A stretch of 64,000 nt of DNA from Pseudomonas alkylphenolica (GTDB lineage: Bacteria > Pseudomonadota > Gammaproteobacteria > Pseudomonadales > Pseudomonadaceae): NCBI RefSeq assembly GCF_016009175.1, contig NZ_JADUCM010000005.1, forward strand, positions 62,001 to 126,000, in the 5' to 3' direction. The position numbers were made by a program, and so were the translations under genes. Of the stretch, positions 56,104 through 64,000 are shown one piece after another. The notes beneath the pieces are model-generated. The model was not told where the DNA came from and searched no databases. It worked only from the letters and a program-made list of their open reading frames with translations. Each line of letters starts with the position of its first letter. Within the stretch, counting starts at the first letter, position 1.

Positions 56104-56820
56104 TCAATGCCCGCCCAGGTAGGCGTTACGTACTTCATCGTTGACCAGCAGCTCCTGCCCGGTACCGGTCAGGCGGATCTGGCCGTTGACCATTACATAG
56201 GCGCGATCCGAGAGCTTGAGCGCATGGTTGGCGTTCTGTTCCACCAGAAAGATGGTCATGCCGGTCTGGGCCAGTTCACGCAAGGTGGCGAAGATCTGCT
56301 TGACCACAATCGGCGCCAGGCCCAGTGACGGCTCGTCGAGCAGCAACAGCTTGGGCCGGCTCATCAACGCCCGGGCAATCGCCAGCATCTGCTGCTCCCC
56401 CCCCGACATGGTCATGGCTCGCTGATTGCGCCGTTCCTTGAGCCGCGGGAACAGGTCAAACATGCGCTGCATGTCTTCGCTGGCAAACTTGTCGCCAATG
56501 GGGATGGTGCCCATCATCAGGTTCTCTTCCACCGACATGTCCGGGAACACCCGACGCCCTTCGGGCGACTGGGCGATGCCGTTGGAGGCGATGTAATGGG
56601 ACGACTTGTGGGTAATGTCGGTACCGCGATAGACAATCTGCCCGCTGGCCGCCCGCGGCTGACCGAAGATCGACATCAGCAGGGTCGACTTGCCGGCGCC
56701 GTTGGAGCCGATCAGGCTCACCGTTTCACCTTCATCGATGTGCAGCGAGACCTTCTTCAACGCCTGGATCGGCCCGTAGAACACGTCGATCTCTTTCATT
56801 TCGAGGATGGGTGCACTCAT
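56104..56820 (-). CDS. livF: Branched-chain amino acid ABC transporter, ATPase LivF
   Basis: LivF is one of the two ATPases that drive uptake of branched-chain or related amino acids. The 238-residue protein shows Walker A GSNGAGKST, the signature MSGGEQQMLAIARAL and Walker B LLLLDEPSLGLAP. It overlaps livG by four bases and is last in the operon. The exact substrate range of this system is not known. Confidence 0.93.
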   Translation of the reverse strand: MSAPILEMKEIDVFYGPIQALKKVSLHIDEGETVSLIGSNGAGKSTLLMSIFGQPRAASGQIVYRGTDITHKSSHYIASNGIAQSPEGRRVFPDMSVEENLMMGTIPIGDKFASEDMQRMFDLFPRLKERRNQRAMTMSGGEQQMLAIARALMSRPKLLLLDEPSLGLAPIVVKQIFATLRELAQTGMTIFLVEQNANHALKLSDRAYVMVNGQIRLTGTGQELLVNDEVRNAYLGGH

Positions 56821-57692
56821 ACCAGCTCCTCTTCGTCAGCACCCAGGTAGGCGGCGATCACGGTCGGGTTGTGACGGATGTCCTGCGGGGCGCCTTCGGC
56901 GATCACGTTGCCGTGGTCGAGCACCACAATATGGTCGGAAATACTCATCACCATGCCCATGTCATGTTCGATCAGCACGACGGTAATGTCGTGCTCGTCG
57001 CGAAGTACCCGGATCATCTTGCTCAGGGCTTCGGTTTCCTGCGGGTTGAGGCCGGCTGCCGGCTCGTCCAGGCAAATGATTTTGGGCCGTGTGCACATGG
57101 CCCGGGCAATCTCCAGACGACGCTGCTGGCCGTAGGACAGCTCGCCGGCCAGGCGGTTGGCGCAGTCCACCAGATCGACCACTTCCAGCCAGTAGAAGGC
57201 ATGGTCGAGGGCATCGCTTTCGGCCTTGCGGTAGGCCTTGGTGTTGAGCACGCCGGCCAGCAGATTGCGGTTGACCCACATGTGCTGGGCCACCAGCAGG
57301 TTCTCCACCACCGACATTTCCCTGAACAGGCGAATGTTCTGGAACGTGCGCGCCAGACCGGCACGGTTGACCAGGTGGGTACCGCCGAACATTTTGTAGT
57401 GCATACGGTTGATAAAGCGCTTGGGTGAAACGAAGTCGCCCAGGCGGAAACGCTCGCCCAGCAACTGGATCACGTTGGTACGGGTACCGCGCATGTTCAG
57501 TTCGATCTTGCCGCCACTGGCCTTGTAGAAGCCGGTCAGGCAGTTGAACACCGTGGTCTTGCCGGCGCCGTTGGGGCCGATCAGGGCGAAGATGGAATTG
57601 CGTTTGACCTTGAGGCTGACATCGCTGAGCGCCTTGATCCCGCCAAAATGCATCATCAGGTTATCGACTGAAAGAATCACGTCATCGCTCAT
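56817..57692 (-). CDS. livG: Branched-chain amino acid ABC transporter, ATPase LivG
   Basis: The second ATPase of the importer, 291 residues. Walker A is GPNGAGKTT, the signature is LSYGQQRRLEIARAM (LSYGQ form typical for LivG), and Walker B is IICLDEPAAGLNP. The C-terminal extension of the family is present. It overlaps livM by four bases upstream and livF by four downstream. Confidence 0.93.
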   Translation of the reverse strand: MSDDVILSVDNLMMHFGGIKALSDVSLKVKRNSIFALIGPNGAGKTTVFNCLTGFYKASGGKIELNMRGTRTNVIQLLGERFRLGDFVSPKRFINRMHYKMFGGTHLVNRAGLARTFQNIRLFREMSVVENLLVAQHMWVNRNLLAGVLNTKAYRKAESDALDHAFYWLEVVDLVDCANRLAGELSYGQQRRLEIARAMCTRPKIICLDEPAAGLNPQETEALSKMIRVLRDEHDITVVLIEHDMGMVMSISDHIVVLDHGNVIAEGAPQDIRHNPTVIAAYLGADEEELV

Positions 57693-58972
57693 GGCGCCAC
57701 TCCTTTACGCGGAACTACACCGGTACGGCTGATGCGAATCAGGCCGCGCGGTCTCCAGATCATCATCAACACCATCAGCACGCCGAACAGCAGCACCCGG
57801 TATTCGGAGAAACTGCGCAGCAGCTCCGGGGCCACGGTCAGCACGAATGCGGCGATCACCACCCCGACGGTCGATCCCATCCCGCCCAGCACCACGATCG
57901 CAAGGATCAGCGCCGATTCGAAGAAGGTGAACGAGGACGGGTTGACGAACCCCTGGTAGCTGGCAAAAAACACCCCGGCAAGGCCCGCAGTAGACGCCCC
58001 GAGGGTGAACGCCGAGAGTTTCACCAGCACGTGGTTGAGGCCCATCGAGCGGCAGGCGATCTCGTCTTCACGCAGCGCTTCCCAGGCGCGGCCGACCGGC
58101 ATGCGGGTCAGCCGGTGCTTGATGTAGAGCACCGCCAACACCACGAGGAACAGCACGATGTAGATGAACAGGAACTTCACGTTAGGGTTGTAATCGATGC
58201 CGAAGAACTCGTGGAACGGTACGCCCCCGTCTTTGGCCCGGCGCCCGAACTCCAGGCCCATGAAGGTCGGCGAAGGGACCGGCATGCCGTTCGGGCCGCC
58301 GGTGAACGACAGCCAGTTGTTGAGCACCAGGCGGATGATTTCACCAAAGCCCAGGGTCACGATCGCCAGGTAGTCACCGTGCATCCTCAGCACCGGAAAG
58401 CCCAGTATGCAACCGGCCAGTGCCGCGGCGATGGCCGCCAGCGGCAACACCGTCCAGAACCCCAGCCCCAGGTACTGGTAACCCAGCGCCAGGCCGTAGG
58501 CACCAATGGCATAGAACGCCACGTAGCCAAGGTCGAGCAAACCGGCCAGGCCCACCACGATGTTCAGGCCCAGGCCCAGCAACACGTAGATCAGGCCGAG
58601 GATGACCACGGTCAGCAGGTATTTGTTGGCGAAGAACGGAAAGACAATGGCGATGACGATCAGCGCCGGGATGATCCAGCGCAGCCGCGACTTGTAGTCT
58701 GGTGCCAGCACATGCACGCCGGAACCGCTGCCCTCGAAGCCCTGGAGGATCGACTGCCCCTTGGGTGTCTGCAGGAACAGGCTGAGTAAAAAGCGCCCGG
58801 CCATGACCCCGGCGACCAGCCAGGACACACGGGTCGGTTCCATGTTGAAGCTGTACCCGTCGAGCACCACGCCGACGATAGGCCCGAAGACAATCAGGGA
58901 AATCAGCCCGGCGAGAATCGTGTCGATCAGGCTGCGTTTGAGATCGAATGAAGTGGATTTGGCAGCAGACAT
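57689..58972 (-). CDS. livM: Branched-chain amino acid ABC transporter, permease LivM
   Basis: The 427-residue permease has an N-terminal extension with two extra membrane segments (about 20-75) and the LivM core with LGLNIVVGLAGLLDLGYVAFYAIGAYG and the coupling loop WEALREDEIACRSMGLNHVLVKL. The start MSAAKSTSFDL lies two bases after the livH stop. In-frame sequence upstream of it overlaps livH and is not coding. It pairs with LivH. Confidence 0.92.
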   Translation of the reverse strand: MSAAKSTSFDLKRSLIDTILAGLISLIVFGPIVGVVLDGYSFNMEPTRVSWLVAGVMAGRFLLSLFLQTPKGQSILQGFEGSGSGVHVLAPDYKSRLRWIIPALIVIAIVFPFFANKYLLTVVILGLIYVLLGLGLNIVVGLAGLLDLGYVAFYAIGAYGLALGYQYLGLGFWTVLPLAAIAAALAGCILGFPVLRMHGDYLAIVTLGFGEIIRLVLNNWLSFTGGPNGMPVPSPTFMGLEFGRRAKDGGVPFHEFFGIDYNPNVKFLFIYIVLFLVVLAVLYIKHRLTRMPVGRAWEALREDEIACRSMGLNHVLVKLSAFTLGASTAGLAGVFFASYQGFVNPSSFTFFESALILAIVVLGGMGSTVGVVIAAFVLTVAPELLRSFSEYRVLLFGVLMVLMMIWRPRGLIRISRTGVVPRKGVAP

Positions 58973-58974
58973 AC

Positions 58975-59889
58975 TTACACCTTCGCCACGAGTGGGCGAC
59001 CCAGCAGGCCTTGGGGACGGAAGATCAGAATCAGCACCAGCAGGGAGAAACTGAACACGTCTTTGTAGTCGGAGTTGATCAACCCGGAGAACAGCGATTC
59101 GGAGATGCCGAGGATGATCCCGCCGAGCATGGCGCCCGGCAACGAGCCGATGCCACCCAATACCGCTGCGGTGAAGGCTTTGATGCCGATGATGAAACCG
59201 GCATAGAAGTCGAACGTACCGTAGTTCATGGTGATCAACACGCCCGCCAACGCCGCCATGACGGCACCGATAACGAACACATAGGAAATCACCCGGTCGG
59301 TGTTGATACCGAGGATCGAGGCCATCTTGCGATCCTGCTGGGTTGCACGGCACATGCGCCCCAGTTTGGTGAACTTGATGATGTAGGTCAGCGCGGCCAT
59401 GCCGACGAACGCGGCGACCAGAATGAAGATTTTGGTGTAGGTCAGCTGGACGAAACCGCTACCTACTTCGACGCGCCAGGCGCCTTCAAGCAGGGTCGGA
59501 ATGCCTTGCTGGCGTGCACCCTGGCTGATCTGCGCATAGTTCTGCAGGATCAGCGAGATACCGATGGCACTGATCAGCGGTGCCAGGCGGGTGGAGTTAC
59601 GCAGGGGTTTGTAGGCGATACGTTCGATGGTCCAGCCATAAACGCCTGTCACCACAACCGTGAAGATCAGCGTCCCGAGCATCAGCAGCGGGAAGGATTC
59701 GATACCGAAGTAAGCCAGCAATGCCAGACTGATCGCCGCCAGGTAAGCGGAAATCATATACACCTCGCCGTGCGCGAAGTTGATCATGCCGATAATGCCA
59801 TAGACCATTGTGTAGCCGATGGCGATCAGGCCATAGACAGACCCAAGGGTCAGCCCGTTGACCAGTTGCTGCAGAAAAATACCATCCAT
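58975..59889 (-). CDS. livH: Branched-chain amino acid ABC transporter, permease LivH
   Basis: The 304-residue permease begins MDGIFLQQLVNGLTLGSVYGLIAIGYTMVYG, the family's standard start, and has eight membrane segments with the MINFAHGEVYMI motif and the LGINTDRVISYVFVIGAVMAALAG loop. No strong ribosome site lies before the ATG: the best match (TGAGA) is inside a perfect stem. It follows the binding-protein gene across a 159-base gap with two hairpins. Confidence 0.93.
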   Translation of the reverse strand: MDGIFLQQLVNGLTLGSVYGLIAIGYTMVYGIIGMINFAHGEVYMISAYLAAISLALLAYFGIESFPLLMLGTLIFTVVVTGVYGWTIERIAYKPLRNSTRLAPLISAIGISLILQNYAQISQGARQQGIPTLLEGAWRVEVGSGFVQLTYTKIFILVAAFVGMAALTYIIKFTKLGRMCRATQQDRKMASILGINTDRVISYVFVIGAVMAALAGVLITMNYGTFDFYAGFIIGIKAFTAAVLGGIGSLPGAMLGGIILGISESLFSGLINSDYKDVFSFSLLVLILIFRPQGLLGRPLVAKV

Positions 59890-59892
59890 AAC

Positions 59893-59916
59893 GCAATCTC
59901 ACGTATTTGAGATTGC
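59893..59916 (-). promoter_or_regulatory. Hairpin covering the livH translation start region
   Basis: GCAATCTCA and TGAGATTGC form a perfect 9-base stem with a 6-base loop, ending three bases before the livH ATG on the minus strand. The only weak Shine-Dalgarno-like sequence (TGAGA) is in the stem. It could limit or regulate livH translation. Confidence 0.5.
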
Positions 59917-60014
59917 ACAAGCGCCGACTACGGTGAGCCCGGATGAAGCGGCCCTCGCAGCGCAGGTTTGTGCAGATCTACGAGAAAAGACAGGTACGGC
60001 GCAAAACCGGGTAG

Positions 60015-60038
60015 CGACCCGGGCCAAGGCCCGGGTCG
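60015..60038 (-). terminator. Strong hairpin between the liv binding-protein gene and livH
   Basis: CGACCCGGGCC and GGCCCGGGTCG form an exact 11-base stem around two As, just after the binding-protein stop. It lacks a T tract, so it is likely a partial terminator or RNA-stability element that makes the binding protein more abundant than the permeases. Confidence 0.7.
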
Positions 60039-60048
60039 GTTACCGTTG

Positions 60049-61185
60049 TTATTTTTGTTTTTCCAGTTGGTGGTACTTGCCGTCCTTGTCCCACTGGTAG
60101 ACCACGTAGTCGGAGACCGTCAGGTCGCCCTTGCTGTCCCACTTCTTCTCGCCCATCACGGTTTTCACCGGATTGGCCTTGAGCCACTTGGCAGCGTCTT
60201 CGCCCTTGTTCGACTTGGAGCCATTGAAGGCGGCAGCCAGGGCCTCGACCGATGCGTAGGCATACAAGGTGTAGCCTTCCGGTTCGGTGCCTGCTTTGCG
60301 GAATTCCTCTACCACCGCCTTGCTGTCGGGCAGCAGGCGCGGGTCGGCTCCGAAGGTCATGTACACGCCATCAACGTACTGCGCACCACCGGCGGTGGTG
60401 ACCAGTTCGTCGGTGACAACGCCGTCATCGGACATGAACTTGACGTCTTTCAGGCCCGCCTCACGCAGCTGCCGGACCAGTGGACCGGCTTCCGGGTGCA
60501 GACCACCGAAGTAGACGACGTCGGCACCGGCACCGCGAATCTTGGTCACCACGGCGCTGAAGTCCTTCTCGCCACGGGTCAGGCCTTCGTACAGCACCGG
60601 GGTCACGCCGCGCTTGGCCAGTTGCGCTTTGGTGGCATCGGCCAGGCCTTGGCCATAGGTGTCCTTGTCGTGCAGCACAACCACTTTTTTGCCTTTGAGC
60701 ACGTCGACGATGTAGTCGCCGGCAACGATGCCCTGCTGGTCGTCACGCCCGCACATACGGAACATGGCACTCAGGCCGCGCTCGGTAACCTGCGGGTTGG
60801 TCGAACCCGGGGTGATGGCAATGACGCCCGCCTCGTCATACACCTCTGAGGCCGGGATGGTGTTGGACGAGCAGAAATGCCCGACCACACCGGCGACCTT
60901 GTCCTGGTCAACCAGTCGGTTGGCCACGGCTACGGCCTGCTTGGGCTCGCAGGCGTCGTCACCTTTGACCAGCACGATCTTCTCGCCGTTGATCCCGCCT
61001 GCGGCGTTGATCTTGTCTGCCGCCGCCTGGGCACCTTTCATGTACTGCTCGCCAAACGCTGCGTTGGCACCGGTCATCGGGCCTGCTACACCGATCTTGA
61101 TGTCGGCCTGAACATACGAAGAAACACCCAGCGCCGTAGCTACGGCAAGGGCCAGAAAGCCTTTCTTGTAAAACGTCTGCGACAT
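60049..61185 (-). CDS. Branched-chain amino acid ABC transporter, substrate-binding protein
   Basis: The 378-residue precursor starts MSQTFYKKGFLALAVATALG (signal peptide ending about VQA) with an AAGGAG ribosome site. The body fits the LivJ/LivK/BraC type I binding fold: IKIGVAGPMTGANAAFGEQY, DDACEPKQAVAVAN, VGHFCSSNTIPAS and GSTNPQVTERG. A pair of cysteines likely forms the disulfide typical of these proteins. It heads the liv operon and lies behind a sigma-54 promoter. The ligand (Leu/Ile/Val or related) is inferred from family. Confidence 0.92.
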   Translation of the reverse strand: MSQTFYKKGFLALAVATALGVSSYVQADIKIGVAGPMTGANAAFGEQYMKGAQAAADKINAAGGINGEKIVLVKGDDACEPKQAVAVANRLVDQDKVAGVVGHFCSSNTIPASEVYDEAGVIAITPGSTNPQVTERGLSAMFRMCGRDDQQGIVAGDYIVDVLKGKKVVVLHDKDTYGQGLADATKAQLAKRGVTPVLYEGLTRGEKDFSAVVTKIRGAGADVVYFGGLHPEAGPLVRQLREAGLKDVKFMSDDGVVTDELVTTAGGAQYVDGVYMTFGADPRLLPDSKAVVEEFRKAGTEPEGYTLYAYASVEALAAAFNGSKSNKGEDAAKWLKANPVKTVMGEKKWDSKGDLTVSDYVVYQWDKDGKYHQLEKQK

Positions 61186-61653
61186 GAGGTGGTGCTCCTT
61201 GGTGTTTTTTTGGTTGGCACTACAACTTTCAGCAATAGCTCTGAGCAAGGGGCGTGCCATTGGATTTTTATTCTTGAAAAACACCTGAAGAAGTTGCCAG
61301 GGCCCTGGCCGCGTCCTTTTTTTACTGGCTGTGCAACCGTCTGCCGCAAGGCAAGCGCCACCCAATCGAGAAAAAAGAGCAACCATAAAGTGCCATCATT
61401 GCAACCTCGCCAAGTGGTTACGTGCAACCCGCCTGTAACAGGATGCGTAACCGAACTGCACATCGTTGGTGCGCGACTGCTACAGCGAGCACCAATACAG
61501 GCTAGCCGCTGACCGACGAAAGCGCCGCCCCCGCACGCTGCTACGGATGTACCCGCAGCTCGCCCGCCCACCTGCGGGAAAAGGCTGGCACAATGGCAAT
61601 GTCTGTGCGTCGTTGCTGGCAATTAATGGCGCGCGCCCCCTACGGAGCCCCTT
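61186..61653. other. 468-bp divergent control region between the liv operon and pncB
   Basis: No gene is seen. Besides the sigma-54 promoter there are two inverted repeats that could be regulator sites: GGTTACG/CGTAACC (61416-61422 and 61446-61452) and TTGGTGC/GCACCAA (61466-61472 and 61489-61495). The right-hand half must also contain the pncB promoter, which I could not place. Confidence 0.6.
61244..61259 (-). promoter_or_regulatory. Sigma-54 promoter of the liv operon
   Basis: On the minus strand TGGCACGCCCCTTGCT is a perfect match to the -24/-12 consensus TGGCACGN4TTGCT. The -12 GC is about 60 bases upstream of the binding-protein ATG. Palindromes farther upstream are at the distance expected for enhancer-binding sites. 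Confidence 0.85.
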
Positions 61654-62856
61654 ATGAGCGAGAGCGCCTTCGCCGATCGCATCGTGCAAAACCTGCTCGA
61701 CACTGACTTCTACAAGCTGAGCATGATGCAGGCGGTGCTGCACAACTACCCCAACGTCGATGTCGAATGGGAGTTTCGCTGCCGCAATGGCGAAGACCTG
61801 CGCCCCTATCTGGCGCAGATTCGCGAACAGATCGACAACCTCTGCGAACTGAGCCTGGCTAATGGCCAATTGGGCTTTCTGGAACAGATCAATTTCATCA
61901 AGCCAGACTTTCTGCGTTTTCTCGGCCTGTTCCGCTTCAACCTGCGCTACCTGCACCTGGGCATCGAAAACGATCAGCTGTACCTGCGCATACGCGGCCC
62001 CTGGCTGCACGTGATCCTCTTTGAAGTACCGCTGCTGGCGATCATCAGCGAAGTGCGCAACCGCCATCGCTATCCACAGGTCAAACTCAGCGAAGCCCGC
62101 GACCAGCTCTACCGCAAGTTCGACTGGCTCAAAGCCCATGCCAGCAGTGATGAACTGGCAGAGTTGCAGGTGGCCGACTTCGGCACACGCCGACGCTTTT
62201 CCTACAAAGTGCAGGAAGAAGTGGTGCGGGTGCTCAAAGACGATTTCCCGGCGCGTTTCGTCGGCACCAGCAACGTGCACCTGGCACGAAAACTGGATAT
62301 CAAGCCTTTGGGCACCATGGCCCATGAATGGATCATGGCCCACCAGCAACTCGGCCCACGGCTGATCGACAGCCAGATTGCCGCGCTCGACTGCTGGGTC
62401 CGCGAGTACCGCGGGCTGCTCGGTATCGCCTTGACCGACTGCATCACCATGGATGCGTTTCTCGGCGACTTCGACCTGTTCTTCGCCAAGCTGTTTGATG
62501 GCTTGCGCCATGACTCGGGTGACCCGGTGCAGTGGGCAGAAAAGGCCATCGCTCATTACCGCAAGCTGGGAATCGACCCGATGACCAAGACGCTGGTGTT
62601 CTCCGATGGCCTGAACCTGACCAAGTCACTGGAGATCTTCCGTGCCTTGCGCGGGCGCATCAACGTCAGCTTCGGCATCGGTACCAACCTGACCTGCGAC
62701 ATACCCGGGGTGGCGCCGATGAGCATCGTGCTTAAAATGACCGACTGCAACGGCCAGCCTGTCGCCAAGATTTCCGACGAGGCGGCCAAGACCCAATGCC
62801 GTGACGAAAACTTCGTTGCGTACCTGCGCCACGTCTTCAAAGTGTCCAAGGAGTAA
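61654..62856 (+). CDS. pncB: Nicotinate phosphoribosyltransferase
   Basis: PncB makes nicotinate mononucleotide from nicotinate and PRPP with ATP, salvaging niacin for NAD. The 400-residue length matches the E. coli enzyme. Motifs seen are [15 protein letters not shown] at the start, [19 protein letters not shown] near the phospho-histidine region, [13 protein letters not shown] and [15 protein letters not shown] in the PRPP-binding core. It is three bases ahead of nadE, which acts later in the same pathway. Confidence 0.96.
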   Translation: MSESAFADRIVQNLLDTDFYKLSMMQAVLHNYPNVDVEWEFRCRNGEDLRPYLAQIREQIDNLCELSLANGQLGFLEQINFIKPDFLRFLGLFRFNLRYLHLGIENDQLYLRIRGPWLHVILFEVPLLAIISEVRNRHRYPQVKLSEARDQLYRKFDWLKAHASSDELAELQVADFGTRRRFSYKVQEEVVRVLKDDFPARFVGTSNVHLARKLDIKPLGTMAHEWIMAHQQLGPRLIDSQIAALDCWVREYRGLLGIALTDCITMDAFLGDFDLFFAKLFDGLRHDSGDPVQWAEKAIAHYRKLGIDPMTKTLVFSDGLNLTKSLEIFRALRGRINVSFGIGTNLTCDIPGVAPMSIVLKMTDCNGQPVAKISDEAAKTQCRDENFVAYLRHVFKVSKE

Positions 62857-62859
62857 TTC

Positions 62860-63687
62860 ATGCAAGCCGCCCAGCGAGAAATTGCGCAAGCACTCAAGGT
62901 CCAGCCGCCGTTCGCCGACCGTGCCGCGCTCGATGCCGAAGTGAACCGGCGCGTGGCGTTCATCAAGCAGTGCCTGAACAACGCCCGGCTAAAAACCCTG
63001 GTGCTGGGCATCAGTGGTGGCGTCGACTCGTTGACCGCGGCGCTGATGGCGCAGCGGGCGATCAACGAGTTGCGCAGCGAAACCGGCGATCCGGCTTACT
63101 GCTTTATCGCCGTGCGCCTGCCCTACCAGGTTCAACAGGATGAGCACGACGCCCAGGCCTGCCTGGACGTGATCAAGGCTGACGAAGTCCATACGGTGGA
63201 TATCGCCCCGGCCGTACGCGCCCTGGCCGCCGAGGTCAAGGCGCTGGAAGGCGGTTCACCGACGATGGTCGACTTCGTGGTGGGCAATACCAAGGCACGC
63301 ATGCGCATGGTCGCGCAGTACACCATCGCCGGCGCCCGTCAGGGCCTGGTGATCGGTACTGACCATGCCGCCGAAGCAGTGATGGGGTTCTTTACCAAAT
63401 TTGGTGACGGTTCCTGCGACCTGGCGCCCCTGAGCGGCCTGGTGAAAAACCAGGTACGCGCCATCGCGCGCAGCTTTGGCGCACCGGAGTCACTGGTAGA
63501 GAAAGTGCCGACCGCGGACCTGGAGGACCTGGCACCGGGCAAGCCTGACGAAGCATCCCATGGCGTGAGCTACGCGCAGATCGATGCCTTCCTGCACGGC
63601 GAGCCGGTCAGCGAGGAGGCGTTCGAGATCATCAAGCGGACTTACGAGAAGACCCAGCACAAACGCGAGATGCCGTTCGCGCCTTGA
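62860..63687 (+). CDS. nadE: NH3-dependent NAD+ synthetase
   Basis: NadE amidates deamido-NAD to NAD using ammonia and ATP. The 275-residue protein has no glutaminase domain, so it is the ammonia-dependent class. The N-type PP-loop is SGGVDS at residues 52-57, followed by [31 protein letters not shown] and [17 protein letters not shown], all typical. It follows pncB directly, so the two NAD-salvage genes form an operon. A REP stem follows the stop. Confidence 0.96.
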   Translation: MQAAQREIAQALKVQPPFADRAALDAEVNRRVAFIKQCLNNARLKTLVLGISGGVDSLTAALMAQRAINELRSETGDPAYCFIAVRLPYQVQQDEHDAQACLDVIKADEVHTVDIAPAVRALAAEVKALEGGSPTMVDFVVGNTKARMRMVAQYTIAGARQGLVIGTDHAAEAVMGFFTKFGDGSCDLAPLSGLVKNQVRAIARSFGAPESLVEKVPTADLEDLAPGKPDEASHGVSYAQIDAFLHGEPVSEEAFEIIKRTYEKTQHKREMPFAP

Positions 63688-63694
63688 AGCCGAA

Positions 63695-63741
63695 ATCGCC
63701 GGCAAGCCGGCTCCTACTGTAGGAGCCGGCTTGCTGGCGAT
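63695..63741. repeat. REP inverted pair between nadE and azurin gene
   Basis: ATCGCCGGCAAGCCGGC... and its reverse complement form 23-base arms with one mismatch and a single-base loop. The core AGCCGGCTCCTAC is the same as in the pair at 42542. It lies between convergent genes. Confidence 0.9.
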
Positions 63742-63755
63742 GGCCAGCTACACCA

Positions 63756-64000
63756 TTACTTCAGGGTAACAGTGCCTTTCATCATCGAGATGTGGCCTGG
63801 GAACGAGCAGAAGAAGCCGTATTTCTCGTTGGCATCCAGCTTGGAAACATCGAAAGTCACCGAAGCGGTTTCCTTGGCGCCGATCACTTTGGTGTGAGCA
63901 ATCACGCGCGCGTCACCTTCCTTCAGGTAATCCTTCTCGATACCGGCGCTCAGGCCATCGGTCGCGATCGGCTGCATGTCCGCTTCCTTGCTGATCACCA
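63756..64000 (-). CDS. azu: Azurin, C-terminal part (cut by window edge)
   Basis: Azurin is a small periplasmic blue-copper electron carrier. Only the last 81 or so residues are visible, as the frame leaves the right edge. The segment ends in [19 protein letters not shown], with copper ligands Cys, His and Met spaced as C-x4-H-x3-M, exactly the azurin pattern. [23 protein letters not shown] is also typical. Its position next to nadE matches P. aeruginosa. Confidence 0.93.
   Translation of the reverse strand, partial: VISKEADMQPIATDGLSAGIEKDYLKEGDARVIAHTKVIGAKETASVTFDVSKLDANEKYGFFCSFPGHISMMKGTVTLK

Noticed and set aside
58973..59353. In-frame upstream extension of LivM into livH
   Set aside because: The extra part is antisense-like sequence overlapping livH in another frame; family homology begins at the ATG at 58972.

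Overview
The window is chromosomal DNA of a Pseudomonas, most likely of the P. putida group. The evidence is gene order and content: dsbD-aroQ-accB-accC-prmA-dusB-fis-purH-purD-retS, the aerobic cobalamin genes, urtABCDE, cbpA-cbpM, osmE, a liv cluster and pncB-nadE-azurin. GC is high, most genes use GGAG-type ribosome sites and ATGA overlaps, and there are several typical pseudomonad REP inverted pairs. No rRNA, tRNA, CRISPR array, insertion sequence or prophage gene was recognised.

Layout. Positions 1-12945 are core genes: the end of dsbD, aroQ, acetyl-CoA carboxylase accBC, prmA, a zinc-ribbon membrane protein, the dusB-fis operon, purH, purD and the hybrid sensor kinase retS. A MarC-type membrane protein follows. 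Positions 13574-15700 hold a minus-strand operon of three unrecognised proteins. All three carry the same spaced signature L-F-x(16,17)-W-x3-Y-x7-G-W near the N-terminus, so they look like diverged paralogues. This is the best candidate in the window for an undescribed system.

Positions 15806-23325 are two divergent cobalamin (corrin ring) operons: cobG-cobH-cobI-cbiG/cobJ on minus and cobL-cbiD-cobK on plus. Next come an NfeD/SPFH pair, then a copper-related run (two DUF2946 proteins around a PCu(A)C copper chaperone, an OprC-type TonB receptor and a PepSY protein). That run leads into a B12/iron-chelate type ABC importer of unknown substrate. cycA and a lower-GC secreted metzincin-like protease follow.

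Positions 35820-41428 are the urea importer urtABCDE behind a sigma-54 type promoter. After it come two GNAT acetyltransferases, cbpA-cbpM behind a sigma-32 type promoter with a divergent short Hsp70, an AI-2E family protein, psiF, a DMT exporter, a lipase, osmE (AlgU-type promoter) with a bacterioferritin-like gene, and an AsmA protein. A secreted protein made of seven 15-residue repeats, a DesT/FabR-like regulator, an AGE-family sugar isomerase and a YdfG-type dehydrogenase follow.

A 674-bp gene-free stretch contains two perfect DnaA boxes and several near matches. The window ends with a minus-strand branched-chain amino acid importer (liv) read from a perfect sigma-54 consensus promoter, then pncB, nadE and the C-terminal part of azurin. 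Nitrogen-related sigma-54 control of both the urea and the amino acid importers is the clearest regulatory theme. Promoter calls rest on consensus matching by eye, and all functional names rest on recognised motifs and gene order, not on database searches.
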